Positions 60,571 to 64,000 of a stretch of 64,000 nucleotides of DNA are shown piece by piece. Under the pieces are notes generated by a model that did no database searches, was not told the origin of the DNA, and worked only from the letters and a program-made list of their open reading frames with translations. Both the position numbers and the translations under genes were made by a program. Location of the stretch: contig NZ_MEJG01000007.1 of assembly GCF_002592045.1 (NCBI RefSeq), positions 1 to 64,000 on the forward strand, in the 5' to 3' direction. How positions within the stretch are numbered: position 1 is the first letter of the stretch; each line of letters opens with the position of its first letter. Origin of the DNA: Parasaccharibacter apium. GTDB lineage: Bacteria; Pseudomonadota; Alphaproteobacteria; Acetobacterales; Acetobacteraceae.

Positions 60571-61863
60571 CCGACCTATAACCGCCTCAACCCCTCCATT
60601 ACCGTAAATCAACCCGCCTTTATTCGTGAGCTGCTCAGCCTCCAGATGCAAAGCATCCTGTCCGGTAATGATTTGCCCGCTATTGGTAATGTCATGCCCA
60701 TGAAGATGGGCCGCCCCATTCTGGCTATAAATAATGCCCTTATTATTCAGCAGGCCCTCTGTATGCAGGCTCAACGTACCGTTCTGTGTAGCAATGTGAC
60801 CGGCATTATCTAGCCCATCTTGGCTATGAATCTCCGCCTGCTCCCCGGCATAAACGTGCCCTTGTGCGCCAAGCTGGATAGGCCCTGTCTGATGCGCCAC
60901 CACATTCCCAGAAGCCGCCATAGTGCCATTAAGAACAAGATTACCCCGTCCATCCAAATGCATATCACCGGCATTAGCGGCCATGGTGCCATCCACCCGT
61001 ACACCAGCCCCGGCCTCATTAACGATCATATAGATGCTATTGGCGTACAACCCGCCTAACGCAGCAGTATCAACAGCTAATTCCGGCTTTTTGCGCCCAT
61101 CATCCGCCAAGGGTGTAACGGCATTGCTGCCATAAGCTACATGATTACGCCCCAGCACAAGGTTAGCCCGCTGTGCATTAACCTGCCCGTCAATCTTCAC
61201 GCGCCGCGATAAGATGTCTAACACTGGCACAGTGGCAAAATCAGCCCCCTGCGCCCCAAAATGCACCGTACCGCCCGCAATGGTAAAAGCCTGTAACCCG
61301 CCCTGGCTGTTCAGCTCTGGATGACCCGTAGCCAACGTGACACGAGACGTATTGATAAAGCCACAGCCATTGCAGGTTAGCCCGTTCGGGTTAGCAATCA
61401 CCACCGCAGCCTGCTTCCCTGCCACCTCGGTATAACCCAATATCTGGCTGGGCAGTGGGCCTGTCACCTCATTAAGGATCAGCCCCGCCGCATGGCCGTG
61501 CAGTTGGGTATTACCCAACACCACACCGCCTATCTTCGTTTGAGTATCATGAGTAGCATTATTAAGGATTACACCACGCTGAGGCACCCCATAGGCACGG
61601 AACATATTATGAGACACACCCGCCCCGTTGGGCTGGATGATATTGATCTGGTCAAGTCCGTTTTGGGTCTTATCCAGCACGGGATGGGGACCATGGCCAG
61701 CCGGGTCCACCACGATCTGCGGTGGGGCTTGCTGGGCTAATGCCTGTGTGGCCGTTGAGGCCATGAGCAGCACAGAAGCACAAAAGAGATTCACAATCCG
61801 CTGGAACAGGGAAGGCCCTACCATGTCATCATGTACCTTTTGATTCTCTATCATCTCACTCAC
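60568..61863 (-). CDS. CdiA/FHA-like exoprotein, N-terminal part with TPS secretion domain (ends at amber)
   Basis: 431 residues up to the amber codon. A long N-terminal signal ends near ALAQQ, followed by the two-partner secretion domain (about 55-300). Family marks are NPNGLTCNGCGFINTSRVTLATG, the earlier QTKIGGVVLGNTQL, and the first haemagglutinin repeats (HSQDGLDNAGHIATQNG). This domain is recognised by the partner transporter, whose gene overlaps the start codon by 4 bp. As it stands the product would be a secreted stub without the toxin. It may be read through by a suppressor tRNA, or the gene may be inactive. Confidence 0.88.
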   Translation of the reverse strand: MSEMIENQKVHDDMVGPSLFQRIVNLFCASVLLMASTATQALAQQAPPQIVVDPAGHGPHPVLDKTQNGLDQINIIQPNGAGVSHNMFRAYGVPQRGVILNNATHDTQTKIGGVVLGNTQLHGHAAGLILNEVTGPLPSQILGYTEVAGKQAAVVIANPNGLTCNGCGFINTSRVTLATGHPELNSQGGLQAFTIAGGTVHFGAQGADFATVPVLDILSRRVKIDGQVNAQRANLVLGRNHVAYGSNAVTPLADDGRKKPELAVDTAALGGLYANSIYMIVNEAGAGVRVDGTMAANAGDMHLDGRGNLVLNGTMAASGNVVAHQTGPIQLGAQGHVYAGEQAEIHSQDGLDNAGHIATQNGTLSLHTEGLLNNKGIIYSQNGAAHLHGHDITNSGQIITGQDALHLEAEQLTNKGGLIYGNGGVEAVIGR

Positions 61864-63644
61864 ATCCGTATCCCCGCACTGAAGAAGGTAATCAGCCCCT
61901 CAGCAGGGAGCGGGCCACGGGCGATGGCATGGGTCAGCATCACATCCCAAAAGAGCACCCCGCTTGCCTTACGGATGCCAAGCCCTACCCCCGCCATCTC
62001 GCCGCCTTTCAACACCGCTGGGGTCGCACGCGAGGCAAAACCGGCGCGCACCACGCCAAAATCCAGCGCGCCGTAAAACTGCACTCCTTTGAAGAAAGCG
62101 CGACAAAACCCAGTATAAGGGCCACATCTCAGCGTATCCGTCTCCGGTGAGAAGGAGAGGTCATTACGCATGTACCCGCCATTATTGCCGACAAACGCCT
62201 GCTCCAGAAAACCGCGTACCGTATATGGGCCGCCTACTTGCAACTCATTGGTCGGGTTCTGATCATGAGAGCTAACCTCCCCATGCATGGTGGTATGCCA
62301 GAGCCAGCGCGCAGCAAAAGGCACATAACCATCAATATCCAGCATGGGCTTTACATAGGCACGATGTGGCTCATTCCAGGCGGGATGGGTGTAGTAATTC
62401 CAACTCCCCGCCCCATCTAAGCCAATCTTCACCCCGCCTGTAATATACCAGCTACTCCCCCAGATATGGAGAGATTCACTAATATTGGCATTTACGTAAG
62501 CTTGCCGCCCGCTCTGGCTCCAAACATTGGTATGATCTACCTGCGAACCGAAGCTTTTGCGCTCAAAGGAAACCTGCGCGGTAGTCACGCCCGTATTATT
62601 CCGCCATAACGTACGAGAAAGCCCTAGCTGCCAGTCCATTCTTGAGCCAGTAAGGTGATAAATATCCGTTCCCGCTAAAAGTGGATAAGCATCCTGCGAC
62701 TGCCACCACGAACCAAAAAACGTCCAATATCCAAAGGGAATTGACCCATTCGCTGAGAGGAAGGACGTACCTCGTGCCCCATGATCCGGCCCGCGTAGAG
62801 AGTGGTCATATTCTACCGACCACATATCTAACAAACCCAGCGGGTTCTCCGCACTCAGCAGCGCATGACCAACCACTCGGCCTGTCGCCTTCTGGCCGTT
62901 ATTATCCGCCCAGAGCTGACCATGCAGGATGTTCTGCTCCGGCGCATTGACCGTCACGCGGGACGTACCGGGCTTCGTACCGGGGCTAATCTTCATCTGT
63001 GCGCCAAAATGGGGCAGGCGGTTCATCTGCTCCACACCTTCCTCAAGGTCGCGCAGATTGAGAATATGCCCCTTCAGCCCAGGGAAAGCCATGACAATGA
63101 CTAACCGCCGTGCCCGACCCTGTATATCCACCCCCTCAAGCTGCCCCTCCACCACCGTGACGGTAAGCGTACCGCTGCTTAATGTCTGCTCCGGCAGATA
63201 AGCGCGAGAGGTGATGTAGCCATGCTTTACATAGGCCGCATTCAACTGATTTAGCAGGGCATTGAGGTCTTTTACCGCAAGGCATCGCCCCTCATACTCA
63301 GTGGCGATATGTTTAAGCTCTCCAGCAGGGAGATGCTGAGCTCCATTTATATTTATCTTATGGATGACCATGCAGGCCGGGGACGCATCTTGCGGCGTTG
63401 GCTGTGGGGCTATCTGCACATTAGCCGTAGGAGGAGGCAGGGAATCTAGCTGCTGCTGATGCTGACGAAACCGCTGAAACTGATCCTGAGCCGAACCCGG
63501 CCCAGCAGGTAAGCCAGGTAGCACAGGCGGCGTTGAAGGCTCCGCCCGCCCAGGCTCCGTCAGACTAGACAATAACACAGCCAGGAGGATGCCCCAGAGG
63601 AAAAGACATACCCGCCCTTTTCGATCCTCTCTCGCAGGCAGCAT
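61860..63644 (-). CDS. Two-partner secretion transporter, ShlB/FhaC/HecB family
   Basis: About 594 residues from ATG 63644, chosen because it opens a signal peptide (basic start, then CLFLWGILLAVLLSSL, ending in GRA). In-frame ATG 63698 and TTG 63725 would add 18 or 27 residues. A Pro-rich linker follows, then two POTRA domains (about 90-240, with INGAQHLPAGEL and GYITSRAYLPEQ), and a 16-strand barrel ending in Met after FFSAG. The barrel motif VRGF is in GPYTVRGFLEQAF. It exports the exoprotein across the outer membrane. The downstream exoprotein overlaps by 4 bp. Confidence 0.93.
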   Translation of the reverse strand: MLPAREDRKGRVCLFLWGILLAVLLSSLTEPGRAEPSTPPVLPGLPAGPGSAQDQFQRFRQHQQQLDSLPPPTANVQIAPQPTPQDASPACMVIHKININGAQHLPAGELKHIATEYEGRCLAVKDLNALLNQLNAAYVKHGYITSRAYLPEQTLSSGTLTVTVVEGQLEGVDIQGRARRLVIVMAFPGLKGHILNLRDLEEGVEQMNRLPHFGAQMKISPGTKPGTSRVTVNAPEQNILHGQLWADNNGQKATGRVVGHALLSAENPLGLLDMWSVEYDHSLRGPDHGARGTSFLSANGSIPFGYWTFFGSWWQSQDAYPLLAGTDIYHLTGSRMDWQLGLSRTLWRNNTGVTTAQVSFERKSFGSQVDHTNVWSQSGRQAYVNANISESLHIWGSSWYITGGVKIGLDGAGSWNYYTHPAWNEPHRAYVKPMLDIDGYVPFAARWLWHTTMHGEVSSHDQNPTNELQVGGPYTVRGFLEQAFVGNNGGYMRNDLSFSPETDTLRCGPYTGFCRAFFKGVQFYGALDFGVVRAGFASRATPAVLKGGEMAGVGLGIRKASGVLFWDVMLTHAIARGPLPAEGLITFFSAGIRM

Positions 63645-63767
63645 CCATCGCTTTATAGCGACCCACGGGCCCTGTAATTTGCCACAATCATGATACATAA
63701 TTATAAATGGGACCGGCCACCTCAAAGCGACCAGACGAGGCTAACCCTCTCCCTGCTCCCCGATGTC

Positions 63768-64000
63768 TTAACGGCGAAACGGGGATTGATGGATCCAGCT
63801 TTCAAGCTGGTCCAATGCAGCAACGGCGCCATCCATGACGAAATTGATGGTCAACGTACCACCCACTACCTTATCCACCATAATATGCCCGTTTTTACCT
63901 GTTCTGAACTCCGCAGCCTGTGCTGTAGTCAGATCCAGCGAGGCCATACAGCCTGTAGACACACAAGATTGCCAACGCAGAGTAATAGGGCTATTGCCAT
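63768..64000 (-). CDS. IalB-family periplasmic protein, C-terminal part (cut by window edge)
   Basis: The last 77 residues of a second invasion-associated locus B protein. The conserved segment ITLRWQSCVSTGCMASLDL carries the C...GC pair, followed by VVGGTLTINFVMDG and a helical end, parallel to the one at 40727-41269. The 5' part is outside the window. It lies about 120 bp upstream of the two-partner secretion genes on the same strand, so it may belong to the same envelope-associated locus. Confidence 0.8.
   Translation of the reverse strand, partial: GNSPITLRWQSCVSTGCMASLDLTTAQAAEFRTGKNGHIMVDKVVGGTLTINFVMDGAVAALDQLESWIHQSPFRR

Overview
The window comes from an alphaproteobacterium, most likely an acetic acid bacterium (Acetobacteraceae). 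The protein families, the gene neighbourhoods and the moderately GC-rich coding style with very short intergenic gaps all fit. The small bee- or flower-associated genera of that family are possible, but this is inference. No rRNA, tRNA, insertion sequence or CRISPR array was recognised.

Layout. 1-2911 (minus): a sulfur-transfer operon of two adjacent cysteine desulfurases, a [2Fe-2S] ferredoxin and the 5' part of mnmA. 3208-5223 (plus): an alpha/beta hydrolase and tyrS. 5237-7545 (minus): rpe and a heparinase II/III-like protein. 7695-11929 (plus): a TPP riboswitch ahead of a TonB-dependent receptor, an APH-fold kinase and a PnuC-family permease, which reads as a thiamine uptake and salvage operon. 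11944-18991: an RND tripartite efflux operon with a divergent TetR gene, a perfect palindromic operator and a C9 homopolymer at the start of the repressor gene. 19176-24091: an amino-acid permease and pstC-pstA-pstB-phoU without pstS. 24343-27451: a two-domain GT2 glycosyltransferase and dps.

27551-38941 (all minus): an exporter and glycosylation cluster holding a type I secretion ABC protein with a cysteine-less C39-like domain, an HlyD adaptor, a Sel1-repeat protein, a large GT2/GT4 fusion, a ChW-like repeat protein, a GT4 enzyme and an unknown protein. No obvious secreted cargo is present. 39207-42357: selO, an IalB-family protein, a periplasmic coiled-coil protein and a glycine-zipper lipoprotein. 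42589-47112: a compact biotin operon, bioA-bioF-(BioH-like hydrolase)-bioC-bioD. 47245-51515: opgG, opgH (osmoregulated periplasmic glucans) and ohr.

51512-64000 (all minus) is the most unusual part. It is a two-partner secretion / contact-dependent inhibition locus: an IalB-like gene cut by the window edge, an ShlB/FhaC transporter, and a 2349-codon filamentous haemagglutinin/CdiA-like exoprotein interrupted by one in-frame amber codon. The exoprotein ends in a lipase-like (GNSLGG) toxin domain, followed with a 4-bp overlap by a small multi-spanning membrane protein that is the likely immunity partner. Downstream lies an AT-rich graveyard of alternating toxin-tail and immunity-like fragments, including one tail resembling the end of the active toxin, a toxin tail joined to an Imm42-like gene, and a frameshifted immunity-like gene ending in the ohr terminator. 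I read this as an eroded array of orphan toxin/immunity cassettes.
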